From Orobanche coerulescens (Eukaryota > Streptophyta > Magnoliopsida > Lamiales > Orobanchaceae): 64,000 nucleotides of DNA. Of this stretch, positions 1-11,713 are shown piece after piece. Position 1 is the stretch's first letter. The number at the start of each line of letters is the position of its first letter. A program made the position numbers and the translations under genes. The stretch is taken from the NCBI GenBank assembly GCA_033398695.1, contig CM065802.1:76060096-76124095 (forward strand). The letters run 5' to 3'. The notes below the pieces were generated by a model that saw nothing but the letters and a program-made list of their open reading frames with translations, searched no databases and was not told where the DNA came from.

Positions 1-587
1 ACTCGACATCGGCCGAGTCGGTGACAAACCTGCCCAGACTCACCGACCCGTTAGCGTGCGCTACCATACAAGCGTAGCGTGCGCTAATCGGCAATGACCA
101 ATTCGGTAATAAACGGCCCAAGATCGACACCCACGCTAGCGCGCCATCAACAACTTAACGCGGCGCTAGTCTCCCGACATTAGCGACGCTAGACAAGGTA
201 GCGGCGCTAATCCGATAGTCCGCAGGGCCGAGCCGAATCGCCACTCCTGTGGCTAACTCGCTAGCGTGCGCTACCATACAAACGTAGTGTGCGCTACAAA
301 GGGACTTCTAGCGTGCGCTATGCAGAAAAATTAGCGTGCGCTAGATACAGAATATAAACGGCCCAAAATACCGGAATATGAACGAAACGTTAAACAGAAC
401 ATCTCAAGACGCATCGAAACATGGAATGGATCCACGGCAACCCCGAAACGGCGGTTCCGCACAACAATTACGAGAATCAGATCAATAGATGACGGAAAAG
501 TTACACTGAAGGATACACGAGGATCGCTATAATCGAGAAATACACCGAAAATAACAATACAAGGGAAAGAAAAATGCGGATATTACA
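1..587 (-). mobile_element. Partial LTR (H), Tekay-like, cut by window edge
   Basis: The right edge is CGGATATTACA at 587, the same end as LTRs C, D and E. Read on the minus strand it starts TGTAATATCCGC, so the element is minus-oriented and this is the U3 part of the LTR. The first ~50 native bases match the start of LTR G on the plus strand, including the CGGTGTATTTCTCG stretch. The other LTR edge, TATA box and internal region lie left of the window, so solo LTR and full element cannot be told apart. The flank starts TGTTG, the probable target duplication. It interrupts Helitron 1 material. Confidence 0.8.
51..344. repeat. Palindrome cluster, TTAGCGTGCGCTAA class, in LTR H
   Basis: About ten copies or near-copies of a 12-14 bp palindrome with core TAGCGTGCGCTA, for example at 51, 75, 260, 308 and 331, with shorter relatives (TAGCGACGCTA, TAGCGGCGCTA) between. 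They are irregularly spaced and not a head-to-tail satellite. Native orientation puts them in U3, about 240-540 bases from the LTR 5' end. The same class occurs in LTR C. Each copy contains CpG. Function unknown; the layout looks like a homotypic cluster of protein-binding sites (inference). Confidence 0.85.
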
Positions 588-1703
588 TGTTGTAAAGATA
601 ATTTTGGATTTATATATTTTTATTGAAAATTCCAGCCTATCTATATTTATTATATATGGTGAAAAGGTTTCTTCCATGTTATAAGCTGGGATTTTGATAG
701 CTTGAGATGCCTCTGCTAGACTTAGTTGCATGAAATATATGGATATACCATGTGAAATGCTTTATTTCAGTTTTCTGTTCTGACTTCTGAGTAGTTTGGG
801 TATAATTAGTTTTTTATGTTTATTTGTTATGGTTGTGCATGGAAACTATTTGGTTATTTGTTTTAAGTTTGATGAATAACGTGAAGGTGGATTCTCAATT
901 GATCATGTCTAAAATTGAAAATTGAATTGAATTGGCAGCAAATGATGCTGGAAGCTTCAACAATAGTGTGGCCGAGCATCAGGTTTGTGGCATTGCATCT
1001 TGTATGGAAGATGACAGATAAATCCTTATTTTAACCGATGTATTTCCATCTTGTTTTAACCGATGGTCATCCGATCTCAGGTAAATCGTTATCTCTCTCC
1101 GCCTCTGAATATTATTGCCATCATTCAGCTCGATATATGCCGTATAATATGTTTATTCTTCAATTTGTGATTTATTTTGTACGTTATAAGATTTTTAGAA
1201 ATTAATATATCGTAAGGCTGCTGACAATCATATTGTGGTTTTTCATTATGTTTTTGCTTTTACTTAGATGTTGTAATGATAATTTTGGAGCAAAATATTT
1301 TTACCGAAAATTCCAGCAAATCTAAGTTTATTATATATGGTGAAAAGGTTTCTTCCATGTTCTGATAAGCTGGGCTTTTAATAGCTTGAGATGCCTATAC
1401 TGGACTTAGTTGCATGAAATATATGGATATACCATGTGAAATGCTTTATTTCAGTTTTCTGTTCTGACTTTTGAGTAGTTTGGGTATTAGTAGTTTTTTA
1501 TGTTTATTTGTTATGGTTGTGCATGGAAACTATTTGGTTATTTATTTTAAGTGATGAATAACGTGAAGGTGGATTCTAAGTTGATCATGTCTAAAACTGA
1601 AAATTGAATTGAATTGGCAGCAAATGATGCTGGAAGCTTCAACAATAGTTTGGCCTAGCAGCAGGTTTGTGGCATTGCATCTTGTATGGAAGATGACAGA
1701 TAA
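588..1703. repeat. Two diverged ~435-bp direct repeats
   Basis: 588-1022 and 1269-1703 align over nearly their whole length (shared landmarks: TTATTATATATGGTGAAAAGG, GTTGCATGAAATATATGG, GCAAATGATGCTGGAAGCTTC), with small indels. About 246 bases separate them. The segment occupies the place where Helitron 1 should carry helicase sequence. No convincing protein is encoded on either strand; it may be captured host intron/exon sequence (see 939-1864). Confidence 0.75.
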
Positions 1704-1864
1704 GTTAACTTATCATTGTGAGAGGCAATTTGCAAATTTATATTTTAATATGTGTTAATTATTCATTAACTTATGTTCTAATTTTTTCTTGCAGATAATC
1801 ACCTCAGATGAGTTTCATGATGAAATTCTAATGGAATATCACCAGAAAAAAAGTAGATCTTAAG
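939..1864 (+). other. Exon-like segments, possibly captured by the Helitron
   Basis: Three short plus-strand stretches have splice-like flanks: 939-982 and its duplicate 1623-1666 (preceded by TTGGCAG, followed by GTTTGTGG), and 1795-1864 (preceded by TTTTCTTGCAG, followed by GTATGA). The last is repeated in Helitron 2 at 6598-6666, where it reads as 23 open codons; the copy here ends in TAA after a small indel. The host gene is not recognisable. Orientation is opposite to the Helitron genes. The call rests only on splice consensus and open codons. Confidence 0.3.
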
Positions 1865-2186
1865 GTATGATTAAGTATATCTCCATATAATAATAATTTT
1901 AATACGCAGAGTTTTTAATGATTGTCGTACCTAAAAAATTTTCATCCTGCTTATGTTGTTTGCCTTTGACGGTTGTCGATTTAGTTATCTTTTTCATGCT
2001 TTTGAGTGCGTTAGAGTTATGTGCTGAACCCTGAATTCCTCATAAAATCACAAATTTTCTAGCAAAAGAAAAAAAATGGTTTAGATAATGTAAATAGTAT
2101 TAATATGAATAGGAAGAGTTTTAACTTTTATTTGAGAAAACTTACTATAAATTTTATTTGAGAAATGATAATCTGCACATATCTCA

Positions 2187-2212
2187 ATATATATATATAT
2201 ATATATATATAT
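2187..2212. repeat. (TA)n microsatellite
   Basis: Uninterrupted alternating TA, 13 units. The corresponding place in Helitron 2 (about 6998-7010) has only a few units. Confidence 0.9.
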
Positions 2213-3376
2213 GAGCAGTTGTAAGTTGAAAAACGGTAGTTATTGAAACTGCCCAGTATCTTTATTAACTGCCCATTATCTTTATTATACTCGGCACTTT
2301 CATTTAGTGGGTACTTTTGGCGGTTAAAACAATACTGATTTTGTAACGAACTGTCGTGCGGTTGTAATAAACTGGTTTTGTACAACTGCCGAGGATAATA
2401 TTTTAATTCATAGCATCAACTGCCGTATTAAAGTGGATTTGTATAACTGGATTTTTTAAACTGCCGAAATTTTATTTTTTATTCATAATATTTTACAGTA
2501 ATTAAGATTGTGTGTTGTTTGTATTTTTTTTAAATAGTATAAAAATATTTTAAAAATTATTAATTTTCTCGCTGCCATACTAATTAAAATTATTTTAAAT
2601 CAACATAGTTCAGATTAGAAGATATTCTTAACAACTCTATACTTACGATTTTTATTATAATATATTAATTCTATTTGATTTATGAATTACTTACTAATTA
2701 ATAGCATAATTATATTATAATTATAATTATCTGACTTTAGCTTCAATTAAATTCTCTTATTAAATTCTCTTAAATGGTTAATGTATGAGTTGACTAAATT
2801 AGTTCATGATAGTTTGGGCCCAAATTATAAGATTATCCTTCAAATGATTTTTGTCTTATTCATGAATGTAATTTATTGCGAGTGTTAAGTTAGTTGTAAT
2901 TAGATTTATATTTATATTTTACCTTTGGTTGTGCGGAATGTAATTATTATTATTCAGTTCGATATAGTTGCAATTAATTACTTAAGAAATTTTCTTAGAT
3001 TGGTCTGTAATATGAAAGAAAATAATTAAAAAGGATAATTTTTTTTGAGCCCAAACTAATGATAACTTAAATTGTCCTTATTTTTTTGGTTTGAATGGAC
3101 ATTTACCTTTGTTATGTTTTTTTGGAGTTGATAAGATTCAAATGATAGTTAGGAGCTGGAGATGTTTCTAATTGATATAGAGATATATTTAGGAATACGT
3201 AAGAAAAGGCTGTAGATCTTACATAGCCCGTTAAACTTATCATAAAGAAAATATTGAAATAAAACAAACGAATTAAAAGTCTGAGAATAAAATGCATTAA
3301 AATATCGTTTAAAAGAAATGCGACTTTGGAAAGATTGTAAATAAATATGAATAACATAAATAATCAGGGAACTCGA

Positions 3377-5508
3377 TCAAGGACTGTCCGTCTTCTCTTC
3401 CTTGATTACAATACCCTTTGCCTTTTTCACTGTCCATGTGGCAGACATTTCATCATAAAGTGTACGCTTTATGGTCTTACAATCTATGCCTTCGTCAGCT
3501 TTCTCTTTGCCTTTGGCCTTCTTAGGCGTGCTGACTTCCTCGTCCGAAACATTTTCCTGAATCGATTTATTTAAAAAAATTTGGAACATCATAAAATCAG
3601 TATGATATTTTTATTTTATAGTTTTAAGTTCTTACACTCTTATGTTAATTGCTTTTGACTTCACTTTCACCGATAGTGTAAACATCAGATTCTTGTTTTT
3701 TTTTACATAAAAAAACAGCGTATTCTGATACTTGGCTCGGTCAGTGATGAGGTTCCTTAGTCCAAAAGATTCCGTATAGTTGTAGTTCTCGTCTGGCTTT
3801 ATCTGAATTTTGAATAGCATTTTTCTGTTGAGAAGTAAATATTTGATCTGCTCGGGAATATCGTCTAGATCGTCATCTTGTATAACAATAAACAAACATC
3901 TTAAGTATATATATATAGATTCATTTAAGTTGACTTGGTGAATTTCATTGTTTGCCTTGTCAATCAGTTCTTCCATCAACTCCGAAACTGTTCTACCAAT
4001 CACTTCAGCACATTGCTTGTCCCACATTGTGACCTCTGCACTTGCAGTGGAGTCGAACACTTTCATAAACAGTCTATATCTAAAAAAAATTAGTTCAGTA
4101 CATAGTTATTTTGTTCGATATTTTAATATGTAAATAGATAATCTCTTCGCGCAAACTTCTTTATCGTATTCAAGGCAGTAGTACCCAGGATCTAGATCAT
4201 GCACTCACTTTCTGCATGTGTCTCATTATGTGAAATACTATTTGTTTTTCCTCCCGTACTTGCCAATGGATTTGATAGTAGCACATATCCAATATGAGCC
4301 CCATCTTTTATTCTACAAAATTCGTAAAGTAATTGACAAAAATGTCATATTTTAAATTTGAAAATGTAGATTTTTTTTACCCCTTTATCTTCGAAAACCT
4401 CCTCTATAGTTCTAAAAAGCTGGCATTCCTCGTCTATTTCCATCGGACCACCAGCGGATGCAGAAACACCGCATTCGATATTGGTTTTGTTAACCTCAGC
4501 CAGCCTATTATGTTGAACCATAATTAGTAGACAATATAGAGTTTATATGTTGTACACATATTAATACCTTATTTTGAATCTCGAGAAAATCTCCTAGTCT
4601 TCATTAATGAACATTTGCGTCACACACCATTGATCTGCAGTAGTGTACTTTCCATCGAACATCTTAGTTTTGCATAGTTGTATCAGGCAAATGACCATCT
4701 CCCTTCCATTTTGTTCTATATATGACTGTATTTGATCCACCTGAGTCCCCCACAGGGTATGGCAAAGTCTGCGTGACCTACATTGGAATAAGTAGAGGTT
4801 TAGTAAAATAAATTCTAGTGCAACACTAAAATTAATACATACTCAGTGTCCTCCAAAATTATGTCAGAAAACTTGGATCGGCACCCGTTCTTATTAGTAA
4901 ACTCCTTTGGTTCGGATAAAGTGACGACCAATCCCATGATATCTGCATTAGTTTCGAAAAATAATTAAGAATATAAAAGATACTCGAGTCTGAAATTCTA
5001 AAATTGGGTAGCACCGCAAAGTTTTCTTGTGAGGATGTTGGTGTTTGTCTCGAAATCTGCAATGTTTTTAAGCACAAATCTTAAATTTGGGAATTCTTCT
5101 TTCAGATCTTCATATATGAGAGTTGATCCACAAATGTTGATCATGAATGGTGCATCAGTTGTTAGATATGGCATATCATTTAAGGTAACCAAAAATTTAG
5201 ACATTCTATATAATTTTCCTTCCTGCAGCATGGGTCTGTGCTTCGAAACCCATGGTTTTTTTATTTGAGCATGGATCCTGTCTCCCTGTAAATAAATAGA
5301 ATTAAAACAGTTGCATCAAGTGAAAGCAAGACATAAATGTAATCACATTATAAAAGAATCTTACTGTTTCATCGTGAAATACACATGCAACTATTTTTAT
5401 GTCTCTCCCAGCAAAATCAAGTACATCATATGATCTGACCAGACGTAATCTCATGTTCCAACTGAAATTTCTGGGTTTCAGATCTCTTAAATTGCTCCAA
5501 ATCGGCAT
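3377..5508 (-). CDS. RPA1-like single-strand DNA-binding protein gene of Helitron 1, multi-exon
   Basis: Plant Helitrons commonly carry replication protein A (RPA) homologues thought to bind single-stranded DNA during rolling-circle transposition. First exon from ATG at 5508 (starts MPIWSNLRDLKPRN) to a GTAAGA donor near 5365. The next exon follows a TTTACAG acceptor near 5290 and reads GDRIHAQIKKPW...EGKLYRMSKFLVTLND, typical of the first OB fold (DBD-A). Further exons lie between 5000 and 4130. A zinc-ribbon segment (DLDPGYYCLEYDKEVC; its second cysteine pair has one Cys changed to Tyr, intact in Helitron 2) precedes the exon at 4066-3880 (KVFDSTASAEVTMWDKQC), a third OB fold (DBD-C). The last exon, 3592-3377, is a Lys/Glu-rich tail. 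Middle exon edges are not resolved, so whether the frame is whole is unknown. Confidence 0.7.
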
Positions 5509-6127
5509 GCTGTCTATCCTTTGCTAATATTTTTAGGGAGATCGTATCTGCTACTATAGTGAAAGTGGAATGGGGCTGATGTATATTCCTTGCCTGAAGT
5601 CTCCTTTTATACTGTTTTCCACTTGTATATGCCGATTATGGGGCAGTTTGTTGTTAGTGACTAAAGTAGTGGGGAATGTGCAACCACCCATTAAACCGGC
5701 ATTTCTAATGGGGCAGTTTTTTGGTAAACCGCCAATATACCCACTACACCTTAACCTGCTATTGTAGACATGGTTGTGTAATTTATTGTAATCCACATCT
5801 AATAAAATGGAATTTTTATGTTTATTTATGTTTAAACTTATTGATTTTGTTAATTTTTTTACTTCCGTTTAATTTTTCGACGGTTTTATTTATAAAACCG
5901 CCAGCCAATACACCTACTATACACAAATTACAATATAGGCGGGAAAACTCCTAGAGAAATGACTATTTTTTTCATAATCCCTGTATTTTTTTTTATAAAA
6001 AAAGTATAATACGGCATTTTTTTAACAGATATTCGCTAGTTTTTCATATAATCTTTTTATAGATCAGTTAAAAATAAATTGAGGCGGGAACTCCTCTTTG
6101 GATATGACTATATTCTTTTAATATATA

Positions 6128-6153
6128 CTAGTAATACCCGCCGTGCGTTGCAC
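6128..6153 (-). terminator. Helitron 3' terminal hairpin and CTAG end
   Basis: On the minus strand GTGC-AAC-GCAC forms a short stem-loop (plus 6143-6153), followed about ten bases later by CTAG at 6131-6128 and then T. Known Helitrons end their rolling-circle transfer at such a hairpin plus CTRR. Confidence 0.75.
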
Positions 6154-6168
6154 AGATAATAGTTTGAA

Positions 6169-6531
6169 TTATGTAAATAGTTGAGATGTTTGCACACTGA
6201 GAGAGTTTAAATAATGAAGAGAAAAAACATTAAGATCAATATAACACAATGCGATATATTTAATATTGTCTGAGATAAATGAAAATAACGATTTTTGCAA
6301 ATTTTGGAAGACCTCCCTATAGACGACATTTCTTATTGTGGTAGATTTGTTGTTCTCTTTGTCGCATATCAAGATCTTGAGACCCTTTGTATGAGTAACC
6401 CTTGACAAAGCCACATATAGTTGACCGTGACAAAAAACCGATTTCCTTAGAAATAGTCCAATGTGAGTCAAAGATTGACCTTGACTCTTATTTATGTCAT
6501 CGCAAAATGACACAATCATTGTGAAATGCAA
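6169..6531 (-). pseudogene. Helitron RepHel helicase, C-terminal remnant
   Basis: The frame contains INKSQGQSLTHIGLFL, then HGQLYVALSRVT and KGLKILICDK, followed by NVVYREVF. This is the last part of the PIF1-like superfamily 1 helicase of plant Helitrons (INKSQGQS and the LYVALSRV motif VI region). The Rep (HUH) nuclease and helicase motifs I to IV are absent: sequence upstream, beyond about 6513, is unrelated and shared with Helitron 1. The fragment is therefore inactive. It ends about 40 bases before the 3' hairpin, the normal position for a helicase stop codon in these elements. Confidence 0.85.
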
Positions 6532-9055
6532 TTTGCAAATTTATATCTTAATATGTGTTAATTATTCATTAACTTATGTTCTAATTTTCTCTTGCAGATA
6601 ATCACCTCAGATGAGTTTCATGACGAAATTCTAATGAAATATCAGCAGAAAAAAATAGATCTTAAAGTATGATTAAGTATATCTCTATATATAATAATTT
6701 TAATATGCATATTTTTTTAATGATTGTCGTACCTGAAAAAATTTCATCCTGCTGCTGTCGTTTACCGTTGATGGTTGTGGATTTAGTTATCTTTTTCATG
6801 CTTCTCAGTGCGTCAGCGTCAGAGTTATGTGTCGAATCCTGAGTTCCTCAATAAACAACAACTTTTCCGGCTGGAGGAAAAAATGTTTTAGATAATGTAA
6901 ATAGTATTAATATGAATAGGAGAAGTTTTAAATTTTATTTGAGAGAACTTACTATAAAATTTGAGTTTTATTTGATAAATGATAATCTGCACATAGCTCT
7001 ATATATATGACCAACTGTAAAGTTGAAAATTGCCCACTAACTGTATTATACCCGGCACTTTCATTTAGTGGGTCTTTCGGCGGTTAAAACAATAGTGGTT
7101 TTGTAATATACTGGCGTGCGGTTGTAATAAACTGGTTTTATAGAACTACCGATTATAATATTTTAATTTATAGTACCAACTGACATACTGCACATTTGGA
7201 TTTGTATAACTGTTTTTTTATAAAGCCGAAATTATCTTTTTTGGGCATACTATTTTTACAGTAATTAGGATTGGATGTTATGTGTATTTTTTTTGAAATA
7301 GTATAAAAATATTTTAAAAATTATTAATTCTCACTACCATACTAATTAAAACAATTTTAAATCAACATAGTTCAGATTAGAAGATATTCTTAACAACTAT
7401 ATACTTACAATTTTTTATAATATATTAATTCTATTTGATTTATGAATTACTTGCTAATTAATAGCATAATTATATTATAATTATCTCACATTTGCTTCAA
7501 TTAATTAAATGCTCTTAAATGGTTAATGTATGAGTTGACTAAATTAGTTCATGATGGTTTGGGCCCAAATTATAAGATTATCCTTCAAATAATTTTTGTC
7601 TCTTTGATGAATGTAATTTGTTGCCGCTGTTAAGTTATTATTGTAATTAGATTTATATCTATATTTTACTTTTGGTTGTATGAAATGTAATCTTTATTAA
7701 TATTCAGTTCGATATGGTTGTAATTAATTACTTAAGTAATTTTCTAAGATTAGTCTGTAATATAAAAGAAAATCATTAAAAAGGATAATTTTTTTCCGGG
7801 CCCAAAATGAGCATAACTTAAATCGTACTTATTTTTTTGGTTTGAATTGAAATTTACCTATGTTATGTTCTCTTGAGTTAATAAGGTTCAAATGACAGTT
7901 AGGAGCTGGAGATGTTTCGAATTGATATAGTGATGTATTTAGGAATACGTAAGAAAAAGATGTAAATCTTACATAGCCTGATAAACTTATCATAAAGAAA
8001 TTTAATTGAAATAAGACAAACAAATTGGAATCTGAGGATAAAATGCATTAAAACATCGTTTAAAAGAAATGTGACTTCGGAAATATTGTAAATAAATATG
8101 AATAACATAAATAATCAGGGAACTCGATCAAGGACTGTCCGTCTTCTCTTCCTTGATTACAATACCCTTTGTCTTTCTCACTAGCCGTGTGGCAGACATT
8201 TCATCATAAACTTTACACTTTATGGTCTTGCAATCTATGGCTTCATCAGCTTTTTCTTTGCCTTTGCCCTTCTTAGGCGTGCTGACTTCCTCATCCGAAA
8301 TATATTCCTGAATCGATTTATTTAAAAAATTAAGAATATCGTAAAATCATAAAATAAGTATGATATTTTCATTTTCTAGTTTTACATTCTTACACTCTTA
8401 TGTGAATTGCTTTTGACTTCACTTTCACCGATAGTGTAAACATCAGATTCTTGTTTGTTTTTACTGAAAAAACCGGCGTATTCTAATACTTTGGCTCTGT
8501 CAGTGATAAGGTTCCTAACTCCAAAAGATTCTGTGTAGTTGTAGTTCTCGTCTCGCTTTATCTGAATTTTGAATAGCATTTTTCTGTTGAGAAGTAAATA
8601 TTTGATCTGCTCGGGAATATCGTCTAGATCGTCGTCCTGTATAACAATAAACAAACATCTTAAGTATATATAGAGATTCGGTTAAGTTGACTTGGTGAAT
8701 ATCATTGTTTGCCTTGTCAATCAGTTCTTCCATCAACTCCAAAATTGTTCTACCAATCACTTCAGCACATTGTTTGTCCCACATTGTGACCTCTGCACTT
8801 GCAGTGGAATCGGACACTTTCATAAACAGTCTATATCTGGAAAAAAAATTACTTCAGTGCACAGTTATTTTGGTCGATATTTTAATTTGTAAATAGATAA
8901 CCTTTTTGATGTCGCGCAAACTTCTTTGTCGCATTCAAGGCAGTAGTACCGAGGATCTAGATCATGCACTCCTTTTCTGCATGTATCACATTCTGTGAAA
9001 TACTATTTGTTTTTTCTCCCGTACTTGCCAATGGATTTGATAGTAGCACATATCC

Positions 9056-11713
9056 TGTAACACCCCCAATCCACTCAGGGATATTACATGCCGTAGACCC
9101 TCTCCTCGAAGATCTACCAAGCTGGTAGCAACATTTAACATCTCGACAATGCCTTCAAGGCTAAATGACTCAGTAGACCGATTTGGTCTTTCAATAAAAA
9201 TATACAACTCAATTACAACATATACCCACGCAGGGGTCAAAATACAATAAACTCCCGTACAACGGGGAAAAGATACTCAATGAAAAGAAAATACAACTAG
9301 ACCAATACGACATCAACGGATCCTCATGTGATTAGTATCGCTCATCTTTCATCATCCTTCGTGCCGACCCCGTGTTATGCTCCAAAACCCGAATGCAAAA
9401 TAGACATCCACCCCGAATACTCGGGGTTAGCAAACTCCACCTGTTTTGCTAGTGCAAGAACAAAGTGCAAATACGAGCCATACAATTCACATTCCACGAA
9501 TAATAATAACCAGGAATCCTCAAGGTTCCAAACGAAACGAAAAAGCACTTCTCGAGGCAAGAATTTGAGAAAACATTTCAAAATCGAAATATCATAAATC
9601 AATGGAAGTAATTTATAAAGCGGTTTAGAATGCCATCGAGAGTTTTAATATAAAACAATTTAGGATTATCAAATCCTAATTTTCAAAATCCAAAAAGACA
9701 AAAGGGGTCACCGCCCCAAAGGTTTACTTTCCGAAAAATGACATTTACCAAACCGTTGGGATTTTAGCCCCAAATCCGTAAAACGACTTTTATAAAACCA
9801 TTGGGATTTTAGCCCCAAATCTCATCAACTCACAGTACACGAGAACGACAACAAGGTTCGTCTTCCAACATCAAAATCCACAAATAAAGGATTTAAAACA
9901 AACAACAAAATACTCTAGTGCCATCCTAGCCAAGTAAGCCAAACGAACAACTTACCTTTTACACACTTAGTCAATGCATGCAATCATGAAAACCGTTCAA
10001 AAGCACTCATTTCCGGAAATGCCAATGATCAAACCACATTTGTAAAATGCACCACAATTAACCGCGGACCCACAGCTTCGTGGATCCCTGCCGAGACCCC
10101 GTCGGATCTAACCCACAGTGGTTAAAAGCAAGCTCGCGGTTCCACAGCTTCGTGGAGCCCTACCGAGACCCCGTCGGATCTAACCCGCAGTGAGCATACA
10201 CACACACACGTTACTCATGCAATACTAACATGCTAAGAATGTAAGTTCATTAAGAATACTCACTAGAGATGGCCATTAACTCGACACCATTATCAAACTC
10301 TTCAAAACACAATAACAAGATTAAATACGGAATACACGATTCCATAACTTTAAACAATAGGAGTATCATCATCAAATTCTTCAACGTTCACAATAATCAA
10401 ATCATAATCAATTCCCAAAATACGCCGTTCACAAAACACACACGCATTTGAAAGAAAGCCTTTAACGAGGCCAAACCGAAGTCTTTTGAAACTTCGTTTC
10501 AAACAACCAAACAAACACACTAATACGATCACCGATCATCATATCCACAAAATAAGAAAAGTATGGGCAAGGTACTTGCCTCGATATCACGAGAAATGGA
10601 AAAGTGAATGGATACGGCCGGGTAGCCCTCAAATTCCCGAACACTATCTAGAACGTGATAAAGACCAAATTACTACGGGAAAACACCATATGAATCATCA
10701 ACACCAACGGAATTCAACATCGGAATCATCGAGCACCTATAATCCTCCGTAGGGAATAATAAAACATGATTACGACGAGAATCAAGGCCAAAAACAACGG
10801 AAATCCCAACAAACTATCAAAGGGAACTCATTCGAACATTTAATCGAACATTAAATGTTCAAGACCCTTCAAGAACAAAGAAATCACCTCTCGGGTCGAA
10901 CGAACCAAAGATACGAGTATCCAATCCGTAGAACAAGTTCAAAACAATGTTTATACAACAACTAATTGATTAAAAACGGATTGGAATCGAAATCAAAAAG
11001 GAAAATCCCCAAATCTACAAAAACAAGGGTTCAAGCCACAATACCTTGATTTGGATGAAGGATTCAAGTAGAGGTCGAAAATCTTCAACAAGACTTGAGG
11101 AGGATAATCTCTACAAGTTTTGGAGCACTCAAATCGCCCAAAATCGCCATCAAATCGCCTAAGATGAAGGAGGAAGAAGAGAGGAGAAAAAATGAAGTTT
11201 TTCTCCTCGCAAATCTGCTAAAAAACGCAGAAAAAGCCCGTGTGCCGCGGCACAGGACAAGTGTGCCGCGGCCCAGGGCCACCAAAAATGCCCAGGAATC
11301 AGCTTAGTGCTGCGGCACAGCCTGAGTGTGCCGCGGCACTGCAGTGCCCCCTTCAACACCAAAAAGGCACACCGTGCAGTCTTCGCTATTTCGACCATAA
11401 CTCCTTCGTCTGGACTCCGATTGACTCACCGTTTGAACCATTGGAAAGCTAATTTGATTCTCTATAATGTTGCAAAGACTCAGAATTTTTGGAGTTTCCA
11501 AGAATTAATGGTGACTTTACAAAGTCGAACTCCCACGTGAAAAAGTCGATTAAGGACACGGAACTCAACAAAACGACACCGAAACGAACTCGGATGACAA
11601 AAAGTGCAGAATTAATCATTCTCGGAATGACGAAACGGTCATGATAGAGTTGTCAAAACGAACTTCCTCCGAAAAAAAGAAAATTACCGAAATTCAAAAT
11701 TGCGGATATTACA
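9056..11713 (-). mobile_element. Solo LTR D, Tekay-type, TSD TATCC
   Basis: TGTAACACCCCC...CGGATATTACA, flanked by TATCC at 9051-9055 and 11714-11718. No primer site, polypurine tract or second LTR, so it is a solo LTR left by recombination. The termini match A, C, E and F, whose pol (A, E) is Tekay, so it is read on the minus strand. Native order: U3 start shared with E and F, palindrome cluster, intron-like module (GC donor 10574-10579, hairpin/CTAAC/hairpin 9411-9450), U5 stem-loop 9093-9117. The acceptor CAG is mutated. A 2-copy ~73-bp repeat with CCCCGTCGGATCTAACCC lies at 10064-10195. Confidence 0.9.
11242..11339. repeat. Palindrome cluster, GTGCCGCGGCAC class, in LTR D
   Basis: Four copies of the perfect 12-bp palindrome GTGCCGCGGCAC or a one-base variant (11242, 11263, 11308, 11328), very CpG-rich in an AT-rich setting. 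Native position is U3, 370-470 bases from the LTR 5' end. The same class is in LTRs E and G. Confidence 0.85.

Larger units (their letters stand above)
588..6127 (-). mobile_element. Helitron 1 (partial), interrupted near its 5' end by Helitron 2
   Basis: Minus-strand Helitron body related to Helitron 2 over roughly 1713-6126. Its 5' end is split: TCTTTA lies at 14535-14540 and the rest, starting TATATATTAAAAG, resumes at 6127. Together these give the same 5' terminus as Helitron 2 (TCTTTATATATAT(C/T)AAAAG). It carries an RPA-like gene but no recognisable helicase: left of 1713 are the 435-bp repeats and then LTR H. No CTRR 3' end was found for it in the window. 1900-3370 holds AT-rich non-coding DNA with no supported gene. 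Confidence 0.7.

Noticed and set aside
3112..3357. Minus-strand 81-codon frame, repeated at 7899-8108 in Helitron 2
   Set aside because: Hydrophobic translation of AT-rich DNA after the last RPA exon; its open length is not conserved between copies.
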